Shown: positions 54,853 to 64,000, counted from the stretch's first letter. The stretch: DNA of 64,000 bases from Nocardia vinacea NBRC 16497 (GCF_000308835.1 NZ_BAGN01000078.1:1-64000); one strand, 5' to 3'. Numbers and translations are program-made. The notes: a model not told the origin generated them from the sequence alone.

Positions 54853-55715
54853 ACACGACAGCATCGCGAAGCGATTCGATGAGGGGTGGTGGCCGGGCGA
54901 CGGGCGGCCCTGTGACCGATTCCCCGGCAGTGCGTGCCGCGGCCGAACGTCTGGCCGGCGCCACGACGACCGGAGCGCCGATCGCGCCGGTCCGGGACCT
55001 CATCGGCCCCGACGATGTCGAACTGGCATATGCGGTGCAGCGCATCGGTGTCCAGCACCGGGTGGCCGCCGGTGCCGAGCTCGTCGGACGCAAGATCGGA
55101 CTCACCTCTCCGGCGGTCCAGCAGCAGCTCGGGGTGGATCAGCCCGACTTCGGCGTGCTGTTCGACGATATGAATGTCACCGAGACGCCTGCGGCACAAC
55201 GGCCGCCGCTACTGCAACCGAAGATCGAGGCCGAACTCGCCTTTGTCCTGTGCGCCGACCTCGATGACGAGCAGTTGGACGCGATCAGCGTCCGCGGGGC
55301 GGTGGACTACGCGGTCGCCGCATTGGAGATCGTCGACAGCCGCATCGCCGACTGGGATATCAGCTTCGCCGATACCGTCGCCGACAACGCGTCCAGCGGC
55401 TGGTTCGTTCTCGGCACCGAGCGGCTGTCACTGGCCGAGTTCGAACCGCGTGAGATCGCGATGAATATGGCGATCGACGGTGAAATCGTCTCCACCGGAA
55501 CAGGTTCCGCGTGCCTCGGCGATCCGCTCAACGCACTGGTCTGGCTGGCCCGCATCGCCCGTGACTTCGGCGACCCACTGCGCGCCGGCGAGATCGTCCT
55601 GTCCGGTGCGCTCGGCCCGATGGCCCCGTTGCATCCGGGTGCCCGGGTCCGGTCCGAATTATTCAGTGGCACACAGACACTCGGTTCCGTCGACTTCATG
55701 CTGGAGGAAATATGA
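54849..55715 (+). CDS. 2-keto-4-pentenoate hydratase (MhpD-like)
   Basis: A 288-residue hydratase adding water to 2-hydroxypenta-2,4-dienoate to give 4-hydroxy-2-oxovalerate. Conserved: [52 protein letters not shown], and [13 protein letters not shown]. It has an extra N-terminal tail of about 20 residues ([20 protein letters not shown]). ATG at 54849 overlaps the hydroxylase stop (ATGA); later starts are possible, e.g. the GTG for VTDSPAV. Confidence 0.92.
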   Translation: MNTTASRSDSMRGGGRATGGPVTDSPAVRAAAERLAGATTTGAPIAPVRDLIGPDDVELAYAVQRIGVQHRVAAGAELVGRKIGLTSPAVQQQLGVDQPDFGVLFDDMNVTETPAAQRPPLLQPKIEAELAFVLCADLDDEQLDAISVRGAVDYAVAALEIVDSRIADWDISFADTVADNASSGWFVLGTERLSLAEFEPREIAMNMAIDGEIVSTGTGSACLGDPLNALVWLARIARDFGDPLRAGEIVLSGALGPMAPLHPGARVRSELFSGTQTLGSVDFMLEEI

Positions 55716-56659
55716 GCCGCACCAAAGTTGCCGTCATCGGCTCGGGCAATATCGGCACCGACCTGATGTTCAAGGTGCTACGGCTATCGGAAACCCTCGA
55801 GGTGGCCGCTATGGTCGGCATCGACCCGGACTCCGACGGACTGGCCCGTGCCGACCGGCTCGGCGTACCGACCACCGCGAGCGGTGTCGACGGACTCATC
55901 GCCATGCCGCATTTCGACGAGATCGACATCGTTTTCGACGCCACCTCCGCCGGCGCGCACCGCGCCAATGCCGCCGCGCTGGAGCCGCACGGGAAACGCC
56001 TGATCGACCTGACCCCGGCCGCGATCGGCCCCTTTGTCGTGCCTGCGGTCAACCTGGACCAGCACCTCGCCGCCCCCAACGTGAATATGGTGACCTGTGG
56101 CGGCCAGGCCACCATCCCGATCGTCGCGGCGATCTCCCGGGTCACCGAGGTGCCCTACGCCGAGATCGTCGCCTCGATCGCATCGAAATCCGCTGGACCC
56201 GGCACCCGCGCCAATATCGACGAATTCACCGAGACGACCGCGCAGGCGATCGAAGTGGTCGGCGGCGCTACCCGCGGCCGGGCGATCATCATCCTCAATC
56301 CGGCCGAGCCGCCGCTGATCATGCGCGACACCGTACTCGCGCTGATCAGCGATCCGAGTCCGGAAACCCATGCGGCCGTGCGGGAATCGATCGAGTCGAT
56401 GATCGCCGAGGTCGCCGCCTATGTGCCCGGCTACCGGCTCAAGCAGGACATCCAGATCACTCCGGCCACGCAGTCGGAGACTCTTGTCGGCGATACCGTT
56501 GTCACCCATCAGGTCTCGGTATTCCTCGAAGTCGAAGGCGCGGCGCACTACCTGCCGTCCTACGCCGGAAATCTCGACATCATGACCTCGGCCGCGTTGC
56601 GCGTCGCCGAACGCCTTGCCGCAGCACCCGTTTCGGTGCCAATCCGGGAGAGTGTGTAA
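55712..56659 (+). CDS. Acetaldehyde dehydrogenase (acylating), MhpF/HsaG type
   Basis: A 315-residue enzyme converting acetaldehyde or propanal, NAD and CoA to acyl-CoA. Rossmann motif [16 protein letters not shown] (residues 5-20), catalytic Cys in [14 protein letters not shown] (about residue 127) and [21 protein letters not shown] at 55712 overlaps the preceding stop (ATGA). Forms a channelled complex with the aldolase encoded next. Confidence 0.94.
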   Translation: MSRTKVAVIGSGNIGTDLMFKVLRLSETLEVAAMVGIDPDSDGLARADRLGVPTTASGVDGLIAMPHFDEIDIVFDATSAGAHRANAAALEPHGKRLIDLTPAAIGPFVVPAVNLDQHLAAPNVNMVTCGGQATIPIVAAISRVTEVPYAEIVASIASKSAGPGTRANIDEFTETTAQAIEVVGGATRGRAIIILNPAEPPLIMRDTVLALISDPSPETHAAVRESIESMIAEVAAYVPGYRLKQDIQITPATQSETLVGDTVVTHQVSVFLEVEGAAHYLPSYAGNLDIMTSAALRVAERLAAAPVSVPIRESV

Positions 56660-57669
56660 TGACAGAAGTATTCTTGCAGGACGTGACGCTGCGCGACGGC
56701 ATGCATGCGCTGCGCCACCGAATCACCCCGAAAAACGTTGCCGCAGTTGCCGCGGCGCTCGATGCCGCGGGCGTCGACGCGGTGGAGGTCGCGCACGGCG
56801 ACGGTCTGCACGGCGGCAGCCTCACCTACGGGCCGGGCAGCCACACCGATTGGGAGTGGATCGAAGCCGCCGCGGGCGCATTGCGCCACGCTCGGCTGAC
56901 CACGTTGCTGCTCCCCGGCATCGGCACCATCGACGATCTGCGTCGCGCCTACGACCTCGGCGTGCGCTCGGTGCGGGTGGCCACGCACTGCACCGAGGCC
57001 GATATCGCCGCTCAGCACATCGCCTTCGCCCGCGAAATCGGCATGGACGTCTCCGGCTTCCTGATGATGAGCCATATGAACACCCCCGCCGGGCTCGCCG
57101 CACAGGCCAAGCTCATGGAAGCCTATGGCGCACACTGTGTTTACGTCACCGACTCCGGTGGACGGCTCACCATGGGCGGTGTCCGCAAACGTGTGCGCGC
57201 CTACCGGGCCGTGCTGGACGCGGACACCGAGATCGGCATCCACGCGCATCAGAATTTGTCGCTGTCGGTCGCCAATAGTGTTGTCGCCGTCGAGGAAGGC
57301 GTGACGCGCGTGGACGCCTCGCTGGCCGGGCTCGGCGCGGGTGCGGGCAATACGCCGCTCGAGGCATTCGTCGCGGTCGCCGACCTGCAAGGCTGGAAGC
57401 ACGGTGCGGACCTGAACCGGCTCACCGATGCCGCCGACGATCTGATCCGACCGCTGATGGAGCGACCGGTGCAGGTGGACCGGGAAACGCTGACCCTCGG
57501 CTACGCGGGTGTGTACTCGAGCTTCCTGCGCCACGCCGAAAAGGCCTCCGCCACATATGGAATCGACGTGCGGACGCTGTTGACCGAGGCTGGACGCCGC
57601 GGTCTGGTCGGTGGGCAGGAAGACATGATCGTCGATATCGCACTCGATCTGACCGCTGTGGCGAGATGA
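56659..57669 (+). CDS. 4-hydroxy-2-oxovalerate aldolase, MhpE/HsaF type
   Basis: A 336-residue class II aldolase that splits 4-hydroxy-2-oxovalerate into pyruvate and acetaldehyde. Metal and active-site residues: Asp in [13 protein letters not shown], His pair in [16 protein letters not shown] and TDSGG. Partner of the dehydrogenase at 55712, whose stop overlaps its ATG by one base. DmpG-like communication domain at the C-terminus ([18 protein letters not shown]). Confidence 0.94.
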   Translation: MTEVFLQDVTLRDGMHALRHRITPKNVAAVAAALDAAGVDAVEVAHGDGLHGGSLTYGPGSHTDWEWIEAAAGALRHARLTTLLLPGIGTIDDLRRAYDLGVRSVRVATHCTEADIAAQHIAFAREIGMDVSGFLMMSHMNTPAGLAAQAKLMEAYGAHCVYVTDSGGRLTMGGVRKRVRAYRAVLDADTEIGIHAHQNLSLSVANSVVAVEEGVTRVDASLAGLGAGAGNTPLEAFVAVADLQGWKHGADLNRLTDAADDLIRPLMERPVQVDRETLTLGYAGVYSSFLRHAEKASATYGIDVRTLLTEAGRRGLVGGQEDMIVDIALDLTAVAR

Positions 57670-58844
57670 CGAGGGACTGCTGGCATGAACATGAAAGGCG
57701 AAGTTCTGTGAACGATCCTCGTGCCGAGGCCCCGCGGGCGGTCAGTCGTCGACGCGCACTCGGTAGCGTTGTTGCCGGCACGTTCGGTGCGGCTGCGGTG
57801 GCGTCGATGCCGAATGCCCAGGCGGCCCCGGCCCGTGCCCAGCAGCCCCCGCCGTCGGGCACCTACCGCATCGACCTGCACGCGCACTTCCTGCCGCCGG
57901 ATTACCATGCCGCCCTGCTGGAGCACGGTCACCTCACCATCGGCGGCTATCCGACACCGCAGTGGTCGCCGGAGGCGGCGGTGGCCTTCATGGACTATTA
58001 CGGCATCCAAGCCCAAGCGCTGTCGGTATCGGATCCGGGGGTGTCGTTCCTGGCTGGTAAAGAAGCCAGCGATATGGCCCGCTACTGCAATACCTATGCC
58101 GCCGGGCTGTTCCGATCCAATCCCACGCGGTTCGGCGCGTTCGCCGTGTTGCCGATGCCCGATATCGCGGCCTCGATCACCGAGGCGATCTACGCACTGG
58201 ATGAACTGCACCTCGACGGTGTGATCCTGCTGTCGGCCTATGACGGTGTCTACCTGGGTGATCCGCGCTTCGAACCGCTGATGATCGCGTTGAACCAGCG
58301 CAATGCCTACGTCTTCGTGCATCCGGCCGCCATTCCCGAGACCGCGAAGCCGAAGCTGCCGCTGCCGGACTTCCTGGAGGAGTTCACCTTCGACACCACG
58401 CGCGCGGCGACCATGATGATGGTCACCGGAATGACCCAGCGCTATCCCAACATTCGCTTCCAACTCGCCCACGCGGGTGGTGTGCTGCCGTTCTTGTCCC
58501 ACCGTGTCAGCGTCGCCTCGCAGACGGTGCTCGGCGAGCTGTGGCCGCAGGATCTGCCGAAACCGTCGGTGCTGGATATGAAGAACCAGATCTCGCGGTT
58601 CTACTACGACACCGCGCTCAGTGGTTCGGCCGCCGCCATGGCCGGCACACTCGCCGTGACAAACCGTGACCATATCGTCTTCGGTTCCGATTGGCCCTTC
58701 AGCGCGCTCACGCTCCCGCAGAGCGGTTCGCACGATCCCGCGCCCGGACTCAGCGAGATCTTCGATGCCGATCAGCGCATGGAGGTCGAACACCACAATC
58801 CACTGCGGCAACTGCCGCGACTGGCCGCAGCGGTCAACGGCTGA
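57666..58844 (+). CDS. Tat-signal amidohydrolase (ACMSD/Amidohydrolase_2 family)
   Basis: A 392-residue metal-dependent hydrolase/decarboxylase-fold protein. It starts with a twin-arginine signal ([19 protein letters not shown], cleavage after NAQAAPA) and the metal motif H-x-H in [14 protein letters not shown]; further conserved are [18 protein letters not shown] and FGSDWPF. A GTG at 57708 would start the signal more typically; ATG at 57666 overlaps the aldolase stop (ATGA). Decarboxylation of an aromatic acid or hydrolysis of a ring is typical of the family; its job outside the cell in this operon is unclear. Confidence 0.85.
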   Translation: MTRDCWHEHERRSSVNDPRAEAPRAVSRRRALGSVVAGTFGAAAVASMPNAQAAPARAQQPPPSGTYRIDLHAHFLPPDYHAALLEHGHLTIGGYPTPQWSPEAAVAFMDYYGIQAQALSVSDPGVSFLAGKEASDMARYCNTYAAGLFRSNPTRFGAFAVLPMPDIAASITEAIYALDELHLDGVILLSAYDGVYLGDPRFEPLMIALNQRNAYVFVHPAAIPETAKPKLPLPDFLEEFTFDTTRAATMMMVTGMTQRYPNIRFQLAHAGGVLPFLSHRVSVASQTVLGELWPQDLPKPSVLDMKNQISRFYYDTALSGSAAAMAGTLAVTNRDHIVFGSDWPFSALTLPQSGSHDPAPGLSEIFDADQRMEVEHHNPLRQLPRLAAAVNG

Positions 58845-59477
58845 TCACAGCTGGGGCTGCGGCGGTAATTCGCTGGATACCAGTTTCTGCGCCGAGCGCT
58901 TGTTCATACCGAACATCCGCAGCACATGCAGGGTCATCTCGTCGGTGAGCGCCCCGGCGTCGGCCTCGGGCCGGGCGTCCAATAGTTGCAGCAGTCCCAG
59001 CAGCGCCCCGCCCGCGGCCATCAGCGCCATATCCGGGTCCATCGGCTCGAACCGGCCCGCCTCCTGGGCGGCCGTGATGTCGCGGCGTGCCCGCGGGCCC
59101 AGGCCCTCGTCGCGCAGCAGCACCGATGTACCGGAATTCAGGATCACCCGCACGCCCTCCGGGATCTGGCGCTGCAACCGCCCGGTCATCCGGAAGCTCA
59201 CCGCGAATACCTCGGCCGGATCGTCGTACATGGCGACGATCTCGTCGCGCATCTCGCTGTAGATCTGCAGTACCGACCGCACGGCCTCGTCGAACAACTG
59301 CTCCTTGGACTGGAAATGGTTGTAGAACGAGCCGAATCCGACATCGGCGGCATCGGTGATCTCCTGGATGCTGACCGCGGATCGTCCCTCCGACAGGAAC
59401 TTCCGCGCCGCCCCGATCAGCGCATTGCGCGTCCGCTCGCGCCGCCTGTCGATGCGGTTGCCCACCACACCCGTCAC
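58845..59477 (-). CDS. TetR-family transcriptional regulator
   Basis: A 210-residue TetR-type regulator. DNA-binding domain residues 10-60 (RRRERTRNALIGAARKFLSEG, SIQEITDAADVGFGSFYNHFQSKEQL). C-terminal ligand domain without a recognisable subfamily motif. GTG at 59477 with AGAGGACACG. Its stop abuts the amidohydrolase stop, so it is convergent with the meta-cleavage operon. Palindromes upstream suggest autoregulation and control of metY, which starts divergently at 59624. Confidence 0.88.
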   Translation of the reverse strand: MTGVVGNRIDRRRERTRNALIGAARKFLSEGRSAVSIQEITDAADVGFGSFYNHFQSKEQLFDEAVRSVLQIYSEMRDEIVAMYDDPAEVFAVSFRMTGRLQRQIPEGVRVILNSGTSVLLRDEGLGPRARRDITAAQEAGRFEPMDPDMALMAAGGALLGLLQLLDARPEADAGALTDEMTLHVLRMFGMNKRSAQKLVSSELPPQPQL

Positions 59478-59494
59478 CGTGTCCTCTTTCCCTC

Positions 59495-59533
59495 GATTCC
59501 GTTATCGGAATCGTATCTGATAAAAGGATCAGA
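59495..59533. promoter_or_regulatory. Twin palindromes upstream of TetR gene and metY
   Basis: GATTCCGTTATCGGAATC at 59495-59512 is a perfect 7-bp inverted repeat around four bases. TCTGAT (59516-59521) and ATCAGA (59528-59533) form a second repeat with six bases between. Both lie in the 146-base divergent gap 18-56 bases from the TetR start, a normal place for its own operator. Confidence 0.55.
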
Positions 59534-59623
59534 GTCGATTGCGAACCTGGTTTCCGGTGCTGATCGGGCCCGGATTCGGTTCCGGCTGAATGTAACTCTC
59601 GACGCCGTGCCGGGTGCTTCCTA

Positions 59624-60946
59624 GTGTCCGTTGATGTGACCACCAGCGACCAGACCCAGGCCGACCCGAGCGCCGACTGGAGCTTCGAGACCAAGCAGAT
59701 CCATGTCGGACAGGCGCCGGACGGCACGACCAATGCCCGCGCCCTGCCGATCTACCAGACCACCTCCTACACCTTCCGGGATACCGCGCACGCTGCGGCG
59801 CTGTTCGGTCTCGCCGAGCCGGGCAATATCTACACCCGCATCATGAACCCGACCCAGGATGCCGTGGAGCAGCGCATCGCGGCGTTGGAGGGCGGTGTCG
59901 CGGCGCTGCTGCTGGCCTCCGGACAGGCCGCGGAGACCTTCGCGATCCTCAATATCGCCGGTGCGGGCGATCACATCGTGTCCAGCCCGCGGCTGTACGG
60001 CGGCACCTATAACCTGTTTCGCTACTCGCTGCCCAAACTGGGCATCGAGGTCAGCTTCGTCGACGATCCAGATGATCTGGACCAGTGGCGCGCGGCGATC
60101 CGGCCGAATACCAAGGCGCTGTACGGCGAAACGATCTCCAACCCGCAGAACCACATCTTCGACATTCCCGGCATCGCTGAAATCGCCCATGCCGCAGGCG
60201 TTCCGCTGATCCTCGACAACACCGTCGCGACGCCGTATCTGATCCAGCCGCTCGCCCACGGCGCCGATATCGTGGTGCATTCGGCGACAAAGTATCTGGG
60301 CGGCCACGGTGCGGCCATCGCGGGCGTGATCGTCGACGGCGGCACCTTCGATTGGACCGGCGGCCGCTTTCCTGGCTTCACCACGCCGGACCCGAGCTAC
60401 CACGGTGTGGTGTACGCCGATCTCGGTGCTCCCGCCTATGCCCTCAAGGCCAGGGTGCAACTGCTGCGCGATCTCGGCTCGGCCGTCTCGCCGTTCAATG
60501 CCTTCCTGATCAGCCAGGGTCTGGAGACGCTGAGTCTGCGGATCGAACGGCATGTGCAGAATGCCAAGGCAGTGGCGGACTTCCTCGCGGCCCGTCCGGA
60601 GGTGACCTCGGTGTCCTACGCCGGGCTGCAGTCCTCCCCGTGGTACGAACGCGGGCGCACCCTCGCGCCCAAGGGCGTCGGCGCGGTGATCGGCTTCGAA
60701 TTGGCCGGTGGGGTCGATGCGGGTAAGCGTTTCGTCGAGGCGCTCACGCTGCACAGCCACGTCGCCAATATCGGCGATGTGCGTTCGCTGGTAATCCATC
60801 CGGCCTCGACCACCCATTCCCAGCTGACTCCGGAAGAGCAATTGGCGGCCGGTGTCACCCCGGGCCTGGTCCGTCTCGCGGTCGGCATCGAGGGGATCGA
60901 CGATATCCTCGCCGATCTCCGCACCGGATTCACTGCCGCGCAGTAG
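59624..60946 (+). CDS. metY: O-acetylhomoserine aminocarboxypropyltransferase (sulfhydrylase)
   Basis: A 440-residue PLP enzyme of the Cys/Met metabolism class that makes homocysteine from O-acetylhomoserine and sulfide. PLP-Lys is in VVHSATKYLGGHG (about residue 223). YTRIMNPTQDAVEQRIAALEGG, SGQAAETFAIL, and the C-terminal HPASTTHSQLT and VRLAVGIEG are typical. GTG at 59624; GTG at 59636 is an alternative, with no strong ribosome site at either. First gene of an operon with a sulfonate transporter, five bases upstream of the ATPase gene. Confidence 0.92.
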   Translation: MSVDVTTSDQTQADPSADWSFETKQIHVGQAPDGTTNARALPIYQTTSYTFRDTAHAAALFGLAEPGNIYTRIMNPTQDAVEQRIAALEGGVAALLLASGQAAETFAILNIAGAGDHIVSSPRLYGGTYNLFRYSLPKLGIEVSFVDDPDDLDQWRAAIRPNTKALYGETISNPQNHIFDIPGIAEIAHAAGVPLILDNTVATPYLIQPLAHGADIVVHSATKYLGGHGAAIAGVIVDGGTFDWTGGRFPGFTTPDPSYHGVVYADLGAPAYALKARVQLLRDLGSAVSPFNAFLISQGLETLSLRIERHVQNAKAVADFLAARPEVTSVSYAGLQSSPWYERGRTLAPKGVGAVIGFELAGGVDAGKRFVEALTLHSHVANIGDVRSLVIHPASTTHSQLTPEEQLAAGVTPGLVRLAVGIEGIDDILADLRTGFTAAQ

Positions 60947-60951
60947 TCGAC

Positions 60952-61743
60952 GTGTCACCCACTGCCAGTCGTGCCGCCGGGGTCGCATTGCGCGGCCTCG
61001 GCCGCAGTTTCGGCGCCCATACCGTCCTGCGCGATATCGACTTGCAGATCGCGCCGGGTGAGGTGATCGCGCTGGTCGGTCCGTCCGGCAGTGGGAAATC
61101 GACACTGCTGCGGGTCATCGCCGGGTTGGACGAGCCGACCGAGGGCGAGGTCGTGCTGGACGGTCGGCCGATGCGCGGCATCGACCCGCGCTGCGCGGTG
61201 GTTTTCCAGGAGCCGCGGTTGCTGCCGTGGCGCAACCTCGCGGGCAACGTCGCATTGGGTCTGCCACCGACCATCTCGCGGGCCGAAGGCGAGGCCGAGG
61301 TGCGGCGCGGGCTCGAGATCGTCGGCCTGGCCGGATTCGAGGGACATCGGCCGCGACAGGTGTCCGGGGGGATGGCGCAGCGAACGGCATTGGCCCGTGC
61401 GCTGGTTCGGCATCCGGGTGTGCTGCTGCTCGACGAGCCGTTCGCGGCGCTGGATGCGCTGACCAGGCTGCGAATGCAGGACCTGCTCGACGAGGTGCAG
61501 CGCGCCGCGGGCATCACGGTTGTACTCGTCACCCATGATGTGGACGAGGCGTTGCGCCTGGCCGACCGTGTTGTCGTACTCGAAACCATCAGTGGTGAAA
61601 CGGGTTTCACAATCGGCGCGGCGCTGGAGGTATCCGCCGATCGGCCTCGTGACGATACCGACCCACAGTTGGCCGCACTGCGGCTCGACCTACTCGAACG
61701 ACTCGGCGTTGCACGCCGCGCCCCCGTCAAGGAGACACTCTGA
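60952..61743 (+). CDS. ABC transporter ATP-binding protein, aliphatic sulfonate type (SsuB/TauB)
   Basis: A 263-residue ATPase. Walker A GPSGSGKSTLLRVIAG (about residues 42-57), Q-loop VVFQEPRLLPWRNL, signature VSGGMAQRTALARAL, Walker B LLLDEPFAALD and H-loop VTHDVDEAL. The LLPW Q-loop is characteristic of nitrate/sulfonate/taurine importers. GTG start at 60952. Operon with metY, the lipoprotein and the permease. Confidence 0.92.
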   Translation: MSPTASRAAGVALRGLGRSFGAHTVLRDIDLQIAPGEVIALVGPSGSGKSTLLRVIAGLDEPTEGEVVLDGRPMRGIDPRCAVVFQEPRLLPWRNLAGNVALGLPPTISRAEGEAEVRRGLEIVGLAGFEGHRPRQVSGGMAQRTALARALVRHPGVLLLDEPFAALDALTRLRMQDLLDEVQRAAGITVVLVTHDVDEALRLADRVVVLETISGETGFTIGAALEVSADRPRDDTDPQLAALRLDLLERLGVARRAPVKETL

Positions 61744-62720
61744 TGCGACGACCGATCATCGTCCTGGCAGCAGTCGCGGCGACTGTGGTGACGCTGCTTT
61801 CGGGTTGCGCGGAGGGCGAAAAGTCCGGCGCGGCCGGGGCGGATGAGGTGCGGCTGGACTACGCCTACTACAACCCGCTGAGCCTGGTCATCCGGGACCA
61901 GCATCTGCTGGAGAAGTCCGGTGCCAAGGTGACCTGGGTGTTCTCCGCGGGCAGCAATAAGGCCAATGAAAGCCTGCGCGCCAATGCGATCGATGTGAAT
62001 TCGACCGCAGGTTCGGCCGCGCTGCAGGCGAAGGCCAATGGCACACCGCTGCAAAGCATTTCGGTCTACAGCAAGCCGGAGTGGACCGCACTGGTCGTCG
62101 CGAAGGATTCGCCCATCACCTCGGTGGCCGAGCTGAAGGGGAAGAAGATCGCGGCGACGAAGGGCACCGACGCTTATTTCACACTGCTGCAAGCACTTCA
62201 GACGGCCGGTCTCACCGCCAAGGATGTGGAAGTGACCAACCTGCAGCACGCCGACGGCAAGACCGCACTCGAACGCGGTGATGTCGACGCATGGGCGGGT
62301 TTGGATCCCTATATGGCGCAGACCCGTCAGGAGCAGGGTTCGCGATTGCTGTACCGCAACGCCAACTTCCAGACCTACGGCGTACTCAATGCCCGCGCGG
62401 ATTTCATCGCACAGCATCCTGATCGGGTCCAGGCCGTGGTCAATGCCTACGAGCAGGCGAGGGTTTGGGCGCTGGATCATCCGAACGAACTCGCGCAGCT
62501 GCTGGCGACGGAGTCGAAGACCTCCCTCGATGTCGCCAAGGAGACGCTCGAGCGCACCGTGCTGAAGGTCGATCCGGTGCCGGGCGAGGCCCAGCGTGCG
62601 GTGCTCACCCCGATCGTGCCGATTATCGTGGCCGACGGTGACGTGCGATCGAAGGAAGCCGCCGAGACCGCACTCGGCGCACTCTTCGAGCCGAAATTCG
62701 CACAGCAGGCCCTTCGGTGA
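61743..62720 (+). CDS. ABC transporter substrate-binding lipoprotein, sulfonate type (SsuA)
   Basis: A 325-residue lipoprotein, signal and lipobox LLSGC (Cys about residue 22). The mature part is a periplasmic-binding-protein fold of the NMT1/SsuA group (IRDQHLLEKSGAKVTWVFSAGSNKANESLRANAIDVNSTAGSAAL, VAELKGKKIAATKGTDAY, ALERGDVDAWAGLDPYM). Ligand probably an aliphatic sulfonate, given the neighbours. ATG at 61743 overlaps the ATPase stop by one base. Confidence 0.92.
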   Translation: MRRPIIVLAAVAATVVTLLSGCAEGEKSGAAGADEVRLDYAYYNPLSLVIRDQHLLEKSGAKVTWVFSAGSNKANESLRANAIDVNSTAGSAALQAKANGTPLQSISVYSKPEWTALVVAKDSPITSVAELKGKKIAATKGTDAYFTLLQALQTAGLTAKDVEVTNLQHADGKTALERGDVDAWAGLDPYMAQTRQEQGSRLLYRNANFQTYGVLNARADFIAQHPDRVQAVVNAYEQARVWALDHPNELAQLLATESKTSLDVAKETLERTVLKVDPVPGEAQRAVLTPIVPIIVADGDVRSKEAAETALGALFEPKFAQQALR

Positions 62721-63508
62721 CGGTGACCCCGACCGCGCCGCCGCGTGCTGTGCGCCGGATTCGTTGGGACCGAGTGGCGCTCGGACTGGTCGTGCCCGTG
62801 CTGCTGCTATTGCTGTGGCAAGGGGTGACCTCGGCCGGACTGTATTCGTCGAGTCAGCTCGCGCCGCCCGCGGATGTGCTTGCCGCACTGCGGGAATTGC
62901 TACAGCGCGACGAACTGTGGAGCCATCTGGCGATCAGCATCCAGCGGGTACTGCTCGGATTCGCCAGTGGGGCACTCATCGCACTGGTGCTCGGCGCGGT
63001 GGTCGGACTGTTCGATATCGCCCGCGTGCTGCTGGCGCCGACCGTCGGATTGTTTCGCACGGTGCCGTCGCTGGCGTGGGTACCGCTGCTGCTGTTGTGG
63101 CTCGGCATCGGCGAGGAGCCGAAGATCGTGCTGGTGGCCATCGGTGCGTTCTTCCCGATCTGTACGACGACGGCTTCGGCTCTGGCACAGGTCGATCCGC
63201 ACCTGACCGAACTCGGCCGGGCGTATGGACTTCGCCGGGCCGCGCTGTTGTTCTCGATCCAATTGCCCGCGGTGGCACCGGCGGTCGTCAACGGTCTGCG
63301 CCTCGGCCTGGCGAACGGCTGGCTGTTCCTGGTAGCGGCCGAGCTGATCGCCTCGTCGAAGGGACTCGGATTCCTGCTGATCGACAGCCAGAACAGCGGC
63401 CGCACCGACATCATGCTGCTGGCCATCGTGCTGCTGGCCTTGCTCGGCAAGATCAGCGACACCGTATTCGCCATCGCGGAAACGAAATTGATCGACAGCC
63501 GGTTCTGA
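62717..63508 (+). CDS. ABC transporter permease, sulfonate type (SsuC)
   Basis: A 263-residue integral membrane permease with about six helices. The coupling-loop EAA motif is in LTELGRAYGLRRAALLFSIQLPAVAPAVVNGLRLGLANGWLFLVAAE, and FRTVPSLAWVPLLLLWLGIGEEPKI is the conserved inner segment. GTG at 62717 overlaps the end of the lipoprotein gene (GTGA). Completes the uptake system. Confidence 0.92.
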   Translation: MTVTPTAPPRAVRRIRWDRVALGLVVPVLLLLLWQGVTSAGLYSSSQLAPPADVLAALRELLQRDELWSHLAISIQRVLLGFASGALIALVLGAVVGLFDIARVLLAPTVGLFRTVPSLAWVPLLLLWLGIGEEPKIVLVAIGAFFPICTTTASALAQVDPHLTELGRAYGLRRAALLFSIQLPAVAPAVVNGLRLGLANGWLFLVAAELIASSKGLGFLLIDSQNSGRTDIMLLAIVLLALLGKISDTVFAIAETKLIDSRF

Positions 63509-63511
63509 AAG

Positions 63512-64000
63512 TCAGGCGTGCGCGCCGCGGATGCGGTCGACGATGGGAAGCGGGTCGGTCGGGGCGGCGTTGCCGCGCCACGCGACGTGTTGGTCGGGCC
63601 TGATCAGCACGAGGTCGCGCTCGTAGAGCGCACGGGCGTGGTCGTCGCGGATATCGACCACGTCGAGGGGAAACGCCGCGCGCAGCTGCGGCGTCCACGA
63701 GTCCGGTGACATCGTGTTCGGCGAAGCGCAGCAGGGTGAAGCCGTGGCCCAGCAGGTCGAAGATCGCGCGGTCGTCCGCGAGGTACACACTCGGTGGTCT
63801 GGTGCCGGGCCAAGTGCTCGGTACGTATTCGTCCATCCGCTGCGGCGGCGCGTGCCCCTCGGGATCCCGGCAGACGATGGGGGAGTCTTCGTAGCGGTAG
63901 TCGAGTTCGATGCCGAGGGCTTCGTTCTCCAGGTTGCCCAGGTCGCTGATCTCGCGGCCGAGTTCGCGCCGGGTGCGTTCGCCGAACCAGCGTTCGCTGT
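63512..64000 (-). pseudogene. FAD-dependent aromatic monooxygenase, C-terminal part, frameshifted (5' part outside window)
   Basis: The minus strand from the window edge encodes the C-terminal domain of a PheA/TfdB-type FAD hydroxylase: WFGERTRRELGREI, GIELDYRYEDSPIV, DEYVPSTWPGTRPPSVYL and LLGHGFTLLRFAEHD. Near 63671-63673 one extra T in GTTTCCCC (coding strand) shifts the frame. The true continuation PLDVVDIRDD, ALYERDLVLIRPDQHVAWRG follows in the next frame to a stop at 63512. Removing one base rebuilds RGVPLDVVDI. The original frame ends within the next 220 bases. A base-calling error in a homopolymer is possible. The 5' two thirds lie to the right. Confidence 0.75.

Noticed and set aside
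59621-62888. Long minus-strand frames opposite metY and the ABC genes
   Set aside because: Low-complexity shadow translations; the plus-strand genes have full family motifs and overlapping starts and stops.

Overview
The window is high-GC chromosomal DNA from an actinobacterium, most likely Nocardia or a close mycolic-acid relative. The basis is very high GC with GTG/TTG starts, a DUF3145 protein (actinobacteria-specific), a WS/DGAT wax ester synthase, a CYP125-type steroid P450, an NDMA-dependent alcohol dehydrogenase, a KstR-type operator and an actinobacterial xylose isomerase. I see no tRNA, rRNA, CRISPR array or complete mobile element. The genus is inference.

Layout. 1-3.2 kb: end of an amino acid/amine permease, a copper amine oxidase and a small membrane protein, which suggest amine uptake and oxidation. 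3.2-4.5 kb: a decayed potassium-channel gene and a secreted protein. 4.7-10.4 kb: glycerol block with glpD and glpK on the minus strand, a divergent IclR-type regulator, and a second glycerol kinase; paired operators lie in the divergent promoter. 10.5-18.3 kb: exported proteins, a TerD-VWA protein, a divergent pair of VirB2-like small membrane proteins that form a large inverted repeat, two tandem DUF1254 lipoproteins, a beta-lactamase-fold protein and a truncated hemoglobin. 18.5-32 kb: CYP125-like P450 with a TetR regulator, a TerD-DUF2510-HNH fusion protein, a PabA-PabB fusion, a phosphotransferase, a DinB-like protein, NDMA-dependent ADH behind a KstR-like box, two divergent serine hydrolases and DUF3145.

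32-48.3 kb is a protocatechuate regulon. One cluster holds xylA, pobA and an aromatic-acid MFS transporter, with a divergent LysR regulator. A ten-gene minus-strand operon (adh-pcaI-pcaJ-pcaF-pcaH-pcaG-pcaB-pcaD-pcaC-pcaR) encodes the full beta-ketoadipate branch from protocatechuate to succinyl-CoA and acetyl-CoA. Two micro-ORFs lie exactly between pcaB and pcaD. Facing the operon are a two-domain 3-dehydroshikimate dehydratase gene with a frameshift and an MFS transporter lacking its N-terminal half, so a dehydroshikimate-to-protocatechuate feeder route seems to be eroding.

48.3-51 kb: PEBP-family protein, DUF2267 protein and WS/DGAT enzyme. 51-59.5 kb: a meta-cleavage operon (C-C hydrolase, extradiol dioxygenase, FAD hydroxylase, hydratase, acylating acetaldehyde dehydrogenase, aldolase, Tat-exported amidohydrolase) behind three copies of a 14-bp palindrome, followed by a convergent TetR gene with its own palindromic operators. 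59.6-63.5 kb: metY with an SsuBAC-type sulfonate ABC transporter, a sulfur-scavenging operon. The right edge holds the C-terminal part of a frameshifted FAD monooxygenase.

No single new system is proven. The most unusual items are the TerD-DUF2510-HNH fusion, the mirrored VirB2-like gene pair beside a TerD-VWA gene, and the micro-ORFs inside the pca operon.
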